A DNA stretch of 64,000 bases from positions 434,001 to 498,000 of the forward strand of contig NW_019029005.1 of NCBI RefSeq assembly GCF_002105155.1, written 5' to 3'. The notes below the pieces were generated by a model. That model was not told the origin of the DNA, did not search any database, and saw nothing but the letters and a program-made list of their open reading frames with translations. Positions within the stretch are counted from its first letter, which is position 1, and the number at the start of each line of letters is the position of its first letter. A program made the translations under genes and the position numbers. This document shows, one piece after another, positions 48,034 to 59,449 of this stretch. The DNA is from Lobosporangium transversale. Its lineage: Eukaryota; Mortierellomycota; Mortierellomycetes; Mortierellales; Mortierellaceae.

Positions 48034-51000
48034 ATGCTTAAGCAAAAGAAAGGAAAAAGTGGCGGCAGCGATAAAAAAAACGAAAAGAGGTATTTTTTTT
48101 AAGGCTCAACATTCAGCAGAGAAGGTTGATGAAAGATACAGGAACAAGAGGGCAGTGGTAACAGAATCATTACGCCAAGATGATCATTTGAAAAAAGTAT
48201 CCCATACTATCATTGTATTATCCTCCCGCATCGTTCCTTTATTACCATCGCTACATTTGCATGCGCAGCATATTTAGTTTTCTGTTTGTTTTCACACATC
48301 AAAAAAAAAGCTTTTATATTTATTTCCAAGGAAAATGCAGACCTATTTGCTGTATTTCCCTATCTATTTTATCCAATTAAAACTATGGTCAATGATGACG
48401 CTTACCACGTGATAAGCCTAGCTATGCCAATAAAAACAACTTTTTCATGTACATCACTGATCATCCTTCATTTTGGCTCTTTGCATCCCATCTCTGTTGT
48501 ATCTTCCTGCGTTTCTCTAAAAAAGCGCGTGGAAATACACCCATAATTCATTTATTTTCATATAGAAATCAACCCTAAATAAGAAGAAAAACAGAGTTCC
48601 ATTGCTCGCGCGGCGCACACTTTTAATCTCGCATGGACGCAACAATACGCGACAAAACGGTTCCAACCGTATGCGCGCACTACGCCCAGGAGACAGCAGC
48701 CACAGCCAGTCCCACGAGAAGAATGAACTTTTTCAAGTAAGGAAACCAATATCATTATCGTACTCATTTTTTTAGCCTGTCTACTCTTATGTTTATTTGT
48801 GTGTGCTATTTTTTTGCATCAATGAGTGGCTCTTTTTTTACAAATTCCGCTACCTAAAGGTGCTAATAATTTTAATACGTTCTCACTACCCGAACAATGA
48901 TTTTATATTAGAATATTCCCAGTGTGATTGTAAGCTTTGTAAAAAAGTCGCTTAGCTGGTTTGGTATTTCGGCAGATGAAGTGATTGATTCAGCACTCGG
49001 GAAGGAATTGAACACAACTCGTGGCGATTTTGAGCTCCACCCTGGTGCAGAAAAGGAAGGAGAGTCATCTACGAACAATGATGAAAACAACAAGACTTCC
49101 GCTTCATCAGAGATGAAAGAGAAGCTCTATCCGGATTTGCGAGAGTATATTACTACTTTTAAGGTATTTGAAGACATATATTATGCCATAAATTGCATAC
49201 ACTTTGATTAAAGTCATCCTTTGGATGGTTACCTGACACTCGCAGTCGATCTATGCTTTTAGCCCTCGGAAACCCGATGAAGATGAGACGGATACTGTGA
49301 TGACTTCAGAGAGGCAAGCTTCTCGCAGTAAATTTCGCAAGACCCTCTCGAATATGGAACCAGGGGCCTACGATATTAATGTAAGTGCAACATCGTAAAA
49401 ATTAATGCTTTGACGTGATTTTATATGATTAGGGCTTGTCCCATTATTAACAGACAAACAAACAAACAAAAACTACGCATTTGCAATGTACAGAAACATG
49501 TCGACAACGGTAACCCTTCAATACGCGATGAAGACGTCACCATCGACGAAAGTCCTGATAAATCGTCGGATACCATCCATCCCACTAAGCATGCTCAACC
49601 GGAAGAAGGTACATAAGCACTATTGCTTTAGCTGTCTAATGATGTGTCAGTTGTCAGCTCTGTTAACATTATATGATTTTCTTCTGAATATAGAGATCGA
49701 GGGTCTTTCTAAGGAGGAGCTTATTCTTTTAGGTCGTATTCGCAAACTCACAGAGACTCCACTTGAGGTTTGTATTGTGAAATCAAGTCATGGAAAAACT
49801 ATTAAAAACATAACAGGAACTTGGACCTTGTTGACTAATCCGACTCATTACTTTCTACGGATGTTTTCCTTAGAGAGCAAGAAAGAACGCGAGAGTGAGC
49901 GCTGGGGACCGTCTGCAAGAAGAAAAGATCGCACGCGAGTTCGTCACGCCGTACTCTCTCATTCGTGTATGTCTTTTTTCTTTTCACCTCTAACCAAGTG
50001 TATACTGGTGATCCAATTCTTGTCTGACATCTCCGTGTACATGGATTGCTCATTATAGCTTGCTCGCGAAGAACCAGAGCCAGCCCCTAAACAACCTCTC
50101 AAGCCTCTTGATACCATCATGCCTTACAATAAAGAACATAGAAAGCGACGACTCAGTGCATCGGCACGTGACGAACCCATGGATCATGGCATGGACTCTG
50201 GGGATAGCGACTTTGATGCTGATGAGTCTGACCATGTTAAACAGTTTTTCCGTGACCGCTCTCGTCAGCCTCGTCGTCGTGAAAAACCTGAGGTTACACA
50301 GAGTTCACCAAGCAAAATGCGACGTACTTCGCGTCCTGAGGTTCACGAGGATCAGCGTACGTCTCGCGGAGGATTTCAAATCAGGTCAAATGTGACACCT
50401 AAGCGACATGTCAGGTCTATTCCAGGACGCTTCTCTGCTTTGGACTCGGATTCGGAAGAGGAAGATATTGCACAGATGTTGGCACGGAAAGTATGTCATT
50501 GTATTCTTTTACTCATCTCTATGATCTTACAAGCTATTTTGTGTCATAGTATTGATTATAATTATCTACCTTATCCTGTCGGCCTTGCTGTAGGCAAAGC
50601 AAGCAATAGAGGGCGTAGCCTCTATGGCAGGGGTTTCATTACACCAAGAACAGGAATCATCCCAAGGTAGCTCTGGTACCAGAGTTCAACCACAGCTTTA
50701 CCCTAACCTTCAACTGGGATCCGTCAGGAAACTTTACAATTCAAAACTGGATGAAGCTCGTAAGTGGACATCCCTGCCATATGATTCGGTAACACGAGAC
50801 AAGCAGGTTGATGGAGAAGAGAGCCAAATGTCGACTATCATCTCAGAGGTTGTTTCTGCAGCGCCGGCAGTACTTGGTACCATTGCAACCGCTGCTGGTG
50901 TTGGAAGTGTCGCAAAACTTGCATCAGATTGGATTTCATCCCATAATCAGGACTCTGAGAAGGTACCTGCCAAACCTACATCATTGACGGCCAATCTCGG

Positions 51001-53370
51001 CTCAGATTCGACGTTAAACACAGTCAAGCTTACAGAGTCTACTATCAAGAATATGACTGCAGAGACGACTAAAGGGTTAGAAATGGCAAAGGAGCCAGCG
51101 ATGGAAAAGCTGAAGTCTGTAAAGGAGCAGGAGCAGGAGCAGGAGCAGGAGAAGGAGAAGGAGAAGGAGAAGGAGAAGGAAAAAGCACCTACTTTTAGTT
51201 GGGGTGCAGGCATCAAGCTCCCTGACAATTCCAATAAGTGGAAGTGCCCCACTTGTGATGTCTGGAATGGGAATGAATTGAAAAAATGCCCATGTTGCGA
51301 AACATCCAAACCTGGCGAGAAGCCAGCAGAACAAAAACCTCCTGCCTTACCTGCCTTATTTGCTCCATCATTCGGAGCGCCATCATCATCATCATCATTA
51401 TCATCATCAATCGTTTCTTCTACAACTGCACCTCCTTCATTTTCATTCGGATCAACCCCATTGGCAGCTACAAGCGCTCCTGGTGCTACCAAACCACTCT
51501 TTTCGCCATTTGCTCCCTCTGCTAGTACTAGCGCAGCAGGTGAGGCTGACAAAGCTTCAGATAAATCTGTTGACAAACTCGCTGGGACCACAATGGACAA
51601 ACCGACTGCTCCTGCTACTATAGCGCCCTTAGGTTGGGCAGCAACATCCATCAAAATGCCGGATACTGTGGATAAGTGGAAGTGCCCCACCTGTGATGTC
51701 CGCAATGGAAACGATTTAAGTAAATGCCCGTGCTGTGATACTCCAAAGCCTGATGGTGCTGCAGTTTCAACGTCTGCATCCCCTGCAAAAGCTCCTGCCT
51801 CTTCTTTCTTCAGCTTTAAAACGCCGACGTCAGCGCCCCCGCTGTTTGGAGCTACAGCCCTGCCACCTCAACTCCCGCAGTTACGACCACCCCCAGTTTG
51901 TTTGGTGCCCCTGCTACCACTTCCTCAACTGAGACGAAGCCCCCTACGTTTTCTTTAGCGTTCTTACCACCTCTGCACCAGCATCTACCGGCGCTGGGCA
52001 GACTACGTCGGTTAACCCACTAGCGAATCCTTTTGCTGTGAAACCGCCTGCTGTCTCTACCCCATCCTTATTCGGATCCGCATCCGTTCCTGGGATGTCT
52101 TCATCGTCGTCAGAGGTATTGATGAGACTTTCAAATAGACTAAAGTTAATTACGAATGAAAGAGAAATGAAAGGCTTGCTAATTATCCTTCTCTTACTCT
52201 TTATCTCTCGCCTTCAAAAATATGTAGGAACCAAGCAAGCCAACGTTTTCGTTCGCATCTTCCTCAGTGCCTTGTCGCGCTGCAGCAGCAACATCTACTC
52301 CTAGTTCAACTTCTGCTTCGACATCAAGCGCGGCTTCAGTCTCAGCACCTCTTTTTGCGGCTCCAGCTTCAGCTGCGCCATCATCAACGGCAGGATCTCT
52401 ATTTGGAGGCGCAGCCACTATCGCGACTGCAACCACAGCAACAACAACAACTTCATCCATTTTATTTGGCACGCCTTCCAGTGCACCTGCATCTAGTACA
52501 CTGGCCACGAACACCTCAGTGACTCCTTCGCCATTCTCCTTTGGGTCTAGCAAGCCACAAAATATCTCTTTCGGTCAACCAAATACAACTCCAAATTCCC
52601 TCACTACTGCAAGTGCTCCAGCAACTAGTGCACCGACCAGTGCACCTTTATTTTCCTTCGGCGGAGGGACATCCAGCACGCCAGCCGCATCCAGCAATCC
52701 TCCAAGCTTCGCATTTGGTCAACCGGCTACAGCTGCAAACCCCACCACTACTACAAGCGCTCCATCTTCCGCAGTGTCCACTAGTGCATCCACATTTACA
52801 TTTGGGGCAGGAGCTACTGGTGGCTTTGGTTCAGGTCTTGGTTCAGGATTTGCAGGATTCGGCGCCTCCGCTCCCTCAACCACTACACCATCCTTCTCAT
52901 TTGCGGGAGGTGCTGCTAAACCACCAACTTTTCCATTCAGTGGGAGCAGCAATAAAACACCAACAATGGTATGATGTCGCCCACAATGACGAGCTCCAAT
53001 CCTGCAGCGCCTACCAGCACCGCCAGCACATCATTCGGCGGATTTGGCTCCTCTACAGGCACAGGCTTTGGAAGTGCACAATCTACCCCAACATTCGGAG
53101 GCTCATCCTCAACGCCTTCAGTGTCTTTTGGATCAACGCCTGCATTTGGGGGGCCTTCACAACCTGCACCTTTCGGGCAGGCATCATCAGGAGGCGCTTT
53201 TGGGGCTACAGGATCTGGTCAAATGTTCGGTGCGTCAAATACTATGAACAATGGTACCGGTGGTGTATTCAGCAGTGCTAATAGCAGCAATAACAACAGC
53301 TTCATTTCTCTTACAAACTCCGGCGGAGCGGCACCAGCATTTGGGGTGGCTTTGGAATGCAGCAGCCATC

Positions 53371-53419
<49 letters not shown>

Positions 53420-53623
53420 GGCTTTGGTGGGTTTGGGGTCAGCAGTGATGGTCAATTTGGCTTTAAGAACGTATCCAACGCACCAGGCGGTGCACAATAT
53501 GCCCAGCCGGCCCCAAGTACGCTGACAGGGGGTTTTACATTCAACATGGGTGCTGGTCCAGCTCCTGGTGAGATGCCTGCCAATCGCAAAATTGCAAAGA
53601 TGCGTCAGAAGAAGAGACCTTAA
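48034..53623 (+). CDS. Nup1/Nup153-type FG nucleoporin with RanBP2 zinc fingers
   Basis: Nuclear-basket nucleoporin. A basic start (MLKQKKGKSGGSDKKNEK) at 48034 is followed by several short exons: SFVKKSLSWFGISADEVIDS (48924-49163, possibly an amphipathic membrane-binding helix), AFSPRKPDEDETDTV, IEGLSKEELILLGRIRKLTE, then a basic block with PKRHVRSIPGRFSALDSDSE. The long exon from about 50595 holds a Gln/Glu/Lys repeat (51128-51183) and two RanBP2-type zinc fingers: KWKCPTCDVWNGNELKKCPC (about 51237-51300) and KWKCPTCDVRNGNDLSKCPC (about 51676-51740), with Trp, two CxxC pairs and Asn in place. After that come FG repeats (SFSFGS, LFGT, FAFGQ, FTFGAG) to the C-terminus NRKIAKMRQKKRP, which matches the conserved Nup1 C-terminus, an importin-beta contact. 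Frame changes occur near 51870, 52970 and 53350; an intron with GTATTG lies near 52116-52227. It binds transport receptors at the pore. Confidence 0.85.
51126..51183. repeat. In-frame GGAGCA/GGAGAA repeat
   Basis: About nine hexanucleotide units encoding alternating Gln-Glu then Lys-Glu in the nucleoporin, just before its first zinc finger. Confidence 0.9.
53366..53417. repeat. CAACAG microsatellite in the nucleoporin
   Basis: About eight copies of CAACAG/CAACAGCAA. In one frame it encodes a Gln run followed by GGFGGFG; in the frame of the upstream exon it reads as Asn-Ser repeats. The change of frame falls inside or just before this repeat. Confidence 0.9.
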
Positions 53624-53939
53624 AAGCGATAGGATAAGACACTATAGAACGATTGTGTCAATCTCCATCATAGACTTTTTTTGCTCCTTGCTTCCTGTAC
53701 CATAATAAAATTCAGAGCTACGTATCGTAGGCCTTAAATTAATTCCACAAACCAGTGCATAAAAATAAAAGAATGCGTATACACTTAGTTTCATAATTTC
53801 ATGTTCGTCATGCAAACATAATAACTGGTTTGAATATGAGACAGATGATCTTCTTTTTTTTTTATTTTTGTCTCTCCTTTAGTTGCACGGACAACTCTCT
53901 CGTTCTTCCCATCCTTTTCTTTTATTCAACAGATCTTTT
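53624..53939. other. Short intergenic region
   Basis: About 315 bases between two plus-strand genes. It holds the nucleoporin 3' untranslated region (AATAAAA-like signals near 53704 and 53763) and a T-rich stretch (53850-53880) before the next start. Confidence 0.55.
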
Positions 53940-56266
53940 ATGAAGACTCATGAACACATTTACCAATTCAGTAGAAAGAATAAGTTATACACTTACTGCC
54001 ACATTAATAGGGCTGTGGCTGCATCTCTGCGAACACAGCAAATATTTGAATATAGACCTACTCCATCCGAGAACAAAGCAGCCAAAGATACAAGCAATCG
54101 AGTAATCAACATGCAAGGGCTTCAATCTTCTGCACTTGTACCACCGCAGCCTGCGAAGCCTGTGCAACCCGAGAACGAACAACAGTTGAATGAACCTCAG
54201 CAACGAACACAGGCAATTGAAGCATTAGCATCATCAAAAGCTAACCAATTCACACAACAGACGCAGCAACCACAATCGCAACAACAATATCAACATCATT
54301 ACCCATCGGACCCTCGACAGTTAATGCTTCCTCTCCAGCACCCACAAACCCCAATCTCCTCTGTTGATGAACATACATTTCAGAATTCCGATGTATCCAC
54401 AGAGCATTCGAGCAGATATTTCACTAGAAGCTTATCAACTTCATGGCCGCTAAGCAACAATCATAATCTTCACCAATATCAAAGTCAACGAGAGTACCAG
54501 CGTGGTGTCCCACCTACGTCCACTTCATTGACTTCAGCCTCTGGGCATCTAGCACTTCCTGCAGAGGATACTAATAACAGCAATCGCCCAAGGAGATGGT
54601 CTTTGACCGGACGATTTTTTGGTGATCGCAATCGTCGAAAAGTTTGACGGAGCCTTTTCACATACCTCACCGATGTGATAACCAATCTAGCCACGAAAAG
54701 TATCATGGACATAGTACTGAACAAAATAGTGCAAAGGATCGACGGGCTAGTTCGCCGGTCAATATCCAGAAAAACATAGTGAAGCATCGAAACACACAAA
54801 CAGTTCAGACATCAATGCGCCTTCGGCACTCATGGAGGTGAACGTAGAACCAGTATTACAGAGATCCCCCGGGCACTTCTGTCCTCTTTGCGTCGAGTTT
54901 CCATCAGTGGTTTCGGTGCTGACCCTCCACCATCTAGCAGTTGCTCCGGAAATAATGAGGCCATGGCAGCCGCCACTGCAGCCGTCTCAGCATCCATTGC
55001 TGCAGCACTCGGGACATCTCCTCGAAACAAAAACAATCAATTAGATCAATTGGGTCATTTGGATCCGGAAACGAGACAACGCATCATGAAGAAAGGCAAT
55101 GAAGAGGATCATGAGAGTTCCTCAGAAGAGGAGAGAGCTTGGCCGGGTGATAACTTCTATGTAGTCATGGCGATACCAAAGGAATCGTCACAGGATCCAA
55201 TCTCGCTTGCCAAGAGGTTACCAACCAAAAGTATTCTCAAGAAACGATTAGCAGATGCTGCCAATATTAATGCTCAAAATAACAACGTTGTTGCTCCTGC
55301 CGCCATTGCAAGAGTAGAAGCATCAAATGCACCTGTTGCAGACGTGAATGGAGCTGAGTTGATTCGCCTATTGCGACGAAATCTGAAAGGATGACTAAAT
55401 CTCCCATTCTGGGTTCAGAGGATGTACACCCTATGGCAACAGCTGACATGAGTGCAGAGGAAATCAAGAATCTGAAAATGTCGACAGACCATTATGCTGA
55501 ACTGATAACCCATTCTCCTACGCCTAGTCATCCTCAGCCACAAGAGGAACGGTCAAGAAGTCCGCAGGGAGAACCATTCGCTACAATACCATCCACATCA
55601 TCACATCCTCTTTTTCGCTGTCAACTGATAGAAGTTCACAGAGACAATAGTGGATGATGCTGATCCCCGCAGCTGCCTTAATTATAACGAAGCGGCAATG
55701 GCCATCAAAAATTGATGGGGCCCTATTCATCATCACCGAAAGGCGCAGCGATTCCTCCAGATTCCACTCCGGGAATACAATCAAATTCATCTCACCGAAG
55801 TCGACCAACAGGTGGATGGGTACAGGCGCAGTGATTCCTGAGGGGGAGAACTGTCTCAAGCAGAGATGCTCGACAATGAAATGGTTTCGATCAATCAAGG
55901 CCTCAACTACAGCAATAACTTTGACAATAATTATAGCTACAAGTTGCAACGTAATGGGACGATAGACAGTAATAGTAGCAATAATAGAGGGGAAAACAGC
56001 AGCCAGCAATTTGGTTATGATCAGATACAGGACCAAGGACAAGGACACCAGGGCAAGATAAGCGTCGATCGATTAATTTTATGGACCGAATAGAGATTAT
56101 TCCTGTGTACCGTAAGAATGAATATGATCGACAGAGTGACAAGCATGCAACGTTTTTGGTATTGACACCTGAGCTCAAGAATGAGATCCGTGAAGAACTG
56201 AACACTTATAAGCTACGAGAAATGCCAGTCCATGTGGACAGTATGAATAACACAGCATTCCATTAG
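53940..56266 (+). CDS. Bni4-like protein phosphatase 1 targeting protein (tentative; frameshifted)
   Basis: The ATG at 53940 (MKTHEHIYQFSRKN) opens a Gln/Pro/Ser-rich disordered protein. Blocks include RPRRWSLTGRFFGDRNRRK (near 54590-54645), RRVSISGFGADPPPSSSC (near 54890) and LAKRLPTKSILKKRLADAAN (near 55210-55265). The C-terminus, in a new frame from about 56050, reads RRSINFMDRIEIIPVYRKNE, YDRQSDKHATFLVLTPELKN and EIREELNTYKLREMPVHVDS, ending at 56266. The pattern 'EYDR...LTP.L...I..ELN.YK..EM.VH..S' recalls the conserved C-terminal block of Bni4-type bud-neck/septin proteins, and RSINF fits the RVxF docking motif for PP1. Bni4 brings PP1 and chitin synthase to the division site. Most of the protein is too divergent to confirm this. 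Frame changes occur near 54645, 54880, 55390, 55640, 55840 and 56070. Confidence 0.5.
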
Positions 56267-57214
56267 TTTTTTATTATATATTTATTATTGTTATTGTTAC
56301 TACTATTATTTACATGTTATGAATATTTTTTAACCAGTAAATTTAATGTGACCAATAAAATAAAACGGAATGTTAAACAGCTTCGACCTCCGCGGCATAA
56401 AGGCGGCTGGTGCACAATTCTCCAAAGCTGAACAGGGAGAACATTAAAATTAGAAGCGGTTTTAGCTCAGCCTCACCATCGACATGTTTTTTTTACATAT
56501 TTGTACTGTACAACTTTACTTCGCCAGGATGAACATGTGAACACCTGCGCCTTTTTAGCTTATGTAGATCCTCTTACACAGTTCATCTCATCTTCTGTAG
56601 CATCATGTTCAACCAAAAAAAGGGCAGTGTAAAGATATCTGAAAAGGATGGGCTTACGGAAACACTATCCCGAAGGTCGAGGCCTGTTATCCCCTAGTCC
56701 AAAGGATACGCGAACAATCCATTTTCCTGAACTACCCGCGGAAGAATACCCTCCTTAATTTTCTAGCATCCTACTTTTTTTTTTTTTTTTAAAAAAAAAT
56801 ATTTATACCTACCTTTCTTTTTTGGTCCTGCTCTTCCTTACTTAGCTTATCTCCCTTACTTGAGTTGTCTTTTCCTTTTCCTTTGTGCTTCTTGTCGGCT
56901 TTTACGTGTAACTAGCCGTACTCCCCCTCCTCTACTTAGCTCCTCTTTTTTTATTCTCTTTCTTTGACTCTTGTTTGTGCAGTTGCCTATGGTCTTTATT
57001 CATCCTCCCTACTAGCCTTCACACCCTTTTCCCCCCTTTTTTTTCATATCTTACTATTCGTGACAATCGTACAACTGTACATACCCTAACACTCCATCCT
57101 GCACGCACAGTTACACGACGCAACTGCTGGTTATCTTTTTTTGTCTATTCCTCCTTTTCCCCTCACTTCGAAGTCCTGAAGGCGATATTGACCCTTCTCA
57201 CCGTATCGCCAAAA

Positions 57215-57259
<45 letters not shown>

Positions 57260-57268
57260 CTATTGAAG
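56267..57268. other. Intergenic region upstream of kelch D
   Basis: About 1 kb: the 3' untranslated region of the preceding gene (AATAAA near 56355), a block at about 56370-56460 of higher GC content with a short inverted stretch around CCGCGGCATAAAGGCGG, a T16-A9 run at 56775-56799, pyrimidine-rich DNA from 56810 to 57060, and a T27-A14 run at 57219-57259 ending ten bases before the kelch D start. A frame at 56975-57247 is a product of the T-rich DNA. Confidence 0.55.
57219..57259. repeat. T27-A14 homopolymer junction before the kelch D start
   Basis: 27 T directly followed by 14 A; the ATG of kelch D lies at 57269. Kelch B has a much shorter T/A run (nine T-complement bases near 34030-34043) at the equivalent upstream position. 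Confidence 0.85.
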
Positions 57269-59001
57269 ATGATTATTTCAAGCATCACTGTATCGGCATC
57301 AACTACAAGGACAACTACAGCATGTTTCTTCTCTTACTCTCGCTCCTTTCCTACATCACTAGTCCTGCCGCCGCTCAATATTATACGCCCACTACTACAT
57401 GGGGTAGTGTATCGACCTTTATAGAAGCTCAAAGGTTTATTATCCAAGGCGGTAGCGATGGCACGTACGCAATTCCGCAGACCTTTGAAATCGACCTCTC
57501 TAAATCTTGGGATACTTCCAATGTACCCTACAGACACCTCGCGGATGGCCCTCTGCATATAACCACTATGCGGTACTATTCAACGACAAGCAGAACTGGC
57601 TTATATTTGCAAATACTACCGCAATCCGATACACGATTTCACATGATACCTGGGGTACAAATATCCCAGGCACCTATCTCTGGGGTATAGGGGCTGCTAG
57701 AGATCCAAACACGGGTTATGCGTATGTCCCAAATGGACATTTGTCAAATGGGATCGGCGAAATGGTAGAATACAACCTAGTTAATGGTGAAGGCAAATTA
57801 TTCCCTATGCACCCTAATCTGGATCAAACTTTCTACTACTCTATTGCTTGGAGCGAACAGGCGAGGAAGATGATTTTGTTTGGCGGACGCTTTCAAGGGA
57901 AAACTGCCAACAGTAACCTGTATACCTGGGATAGCCGCGATGGTTGGAGTAGAATTACACCCAACGGTCCTATACCTCTCCACGTTATGGCGCATGCATG
58001 GTCTCAGCCTATGGAGGCGCCAAAATGATTCTCTTTGGAGGATAGAAAACACAGCCCTGAGTGATATATACATCCTGGACATATCGAACATGACATGGAC
58101 GAAGGGTGCAGATGCTGGTACTCCAAGTGCGCGCGGCTATGCTGCTTGTGCAGTATCCAATGATCTATTTATTGCCTGGGGTGGTGGTGGTGGTGTGCAG
58201 ATCCAGTCATACTTCCAACTTGACTGTCATTTACAACATCAAAAAGAATGCCTGGCAGTCTACTTATTCGCCCATACCTGAAACCGACCCTTCTTTTCCC
58301 AGTGGAGGAGGCAGTCCCGCTTTGGGCGCCATCATCGGTGGCGCTGTTGGGGGATTGGCCATTATTGCACTCGTCATTGGATTCTTTGTAACAGAAAACG
58401 GCAACAAGCGAAGAAGGCCAAGGCTCCGGTATCTACATCCACACCTCAACATCCAACCAATGGTGAAATGACTGTGGCCGCAACAGGAGCAGGAGCTGCA
58501 GAGGAAGCCGCATCAGTAGATCCTGGAAAAGTAGCACAGTACGCTACATGGCAGTACCAGCATCCCCAACCCCAATCTCAACCTCAACCTACCGTCTACT
58601 CCCAGGCACCATATGCACTATATCAGCCACCTGTTATTCATGACTACCAGCAGCCGTCGCAGATTCAACCACAAATCTTCCAGCCCCAATCAACACCGAG
58701 TCAACAACATCAACAAGCTTATGAGAACGCATATCAACAGCAAAACACCTATGTCCCTCCTTCTTCAGGCACTGCACCTGTGTACAGCCCTCAACCAGAG
58801 GCGTATCAGCAGCCTACAATCTACCAGCCTGCAGGTGGTCCAGTCACGAATATCTCGCCGTTGTTTGAGCATCACCATCAGCAAAAGTCTGAAACACCCA
58901 CGATAGTACCTAGTCAGTCTCTACACAGTCCCCAGCTCATGGCTGTATCAGACAGTTATGTAGATGGTGGTAGCCCCCGTCGGAGTCCTCAAGGCATGTA
59001 A
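57269..59001 (+). CDS. Kelch-repeat type I membrane protein D
   Basis: The ATG at 57269 (MIISSITVSASTTRTTTAC) precedes a signal segment in another frame (LLLLSLLSYITSPAAAQ). By comparison with copy B one base is missing near 57330. The mature part starts YYTPTTTWGSVSTFIEAQ and RFIIQGGSDGTYAIPQTFEI. After a frame change near 57550 the blades read WLIFANTTAIRYTISHDTWG, YAYVPNGHLSNGIGEMVEYN and RKMILFGGRFQGKTANSNLY, and after further changes near 58020 and 58170, LSDIYILDISNMTWTKGADA. The membrane helix is AIIGGAVGGLAIIALVIGFF at about 58330-58390. The tail, in a new frame from about 58400, reads PPVIHDYQQPSQIQPQIFQP and ends SPRRSPQGM at 59001. Its N-terminus and tail are nearly identical to copy B, while the central propeller is clearly different. 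With at least five indels it is either a pseudogene or badly affected by sequence errors. Confidence 0.8.
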
Positions 59002-59449
59002 CGAAGGCCACGGCAAGGGCCGTCTTTAGGCGGCAGAGGCAAAGAAGCATATATGGTTTTTCTCGTGTATAAAGAATCCTGCAAATCTACTAAATGTCTA
59101 CAATGTCTTTACATAATTATGGCATTAGTAATAACAGTAAATGATAAAAAAAAAAAAAAAAAAAAAAAGGAATGGGATGCCTTTGGGTCTAACCGGATTA
59201 GACCTTTATATAATAAAATATATGTATGCACCAATTCCTCTGCTCCTTCCCTTTTTTATTTGTATCAAAGTTTAGTACTTTCCATTGGATGGATTGTCTC
59301 CTGTCTGGCCACCTTGTTTCCAGTGATGGCAAGTCATTTCTCTTTCTTTTTTTTAGTGTTATATTTTATTATAGCTATTAGAAAAAAGAGAATAAGAGAA
59401 AACAAACAAGTAGCATAGCCGGATGACCTATATGGTTTTTTCCTTTTTT
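59002..59449. other. Convergent intergenic region between kelch D and the cyclin gene
   Basis: About 450 bases of AT-rich DNA with an A run at 59146-59168; it holds the two 3' untranslated regions. No protein-like frame apart from artefacts. Confidence 0.55.

Noticed and set aside
56457-56520. A tRNA-like start (GCGGTTTTAGCTCAGCC)
   Set aside because: Only the D-arm-like TAGCTCAG is present; no anticodon arm, T arm or acceptor pairing follows.
56680-56720. A short string resembling an rRNA segment (TGTTATCCCCTAG)
   Set aside because: Too short and isolated; nothing else in the vicinity looks like rRNA.
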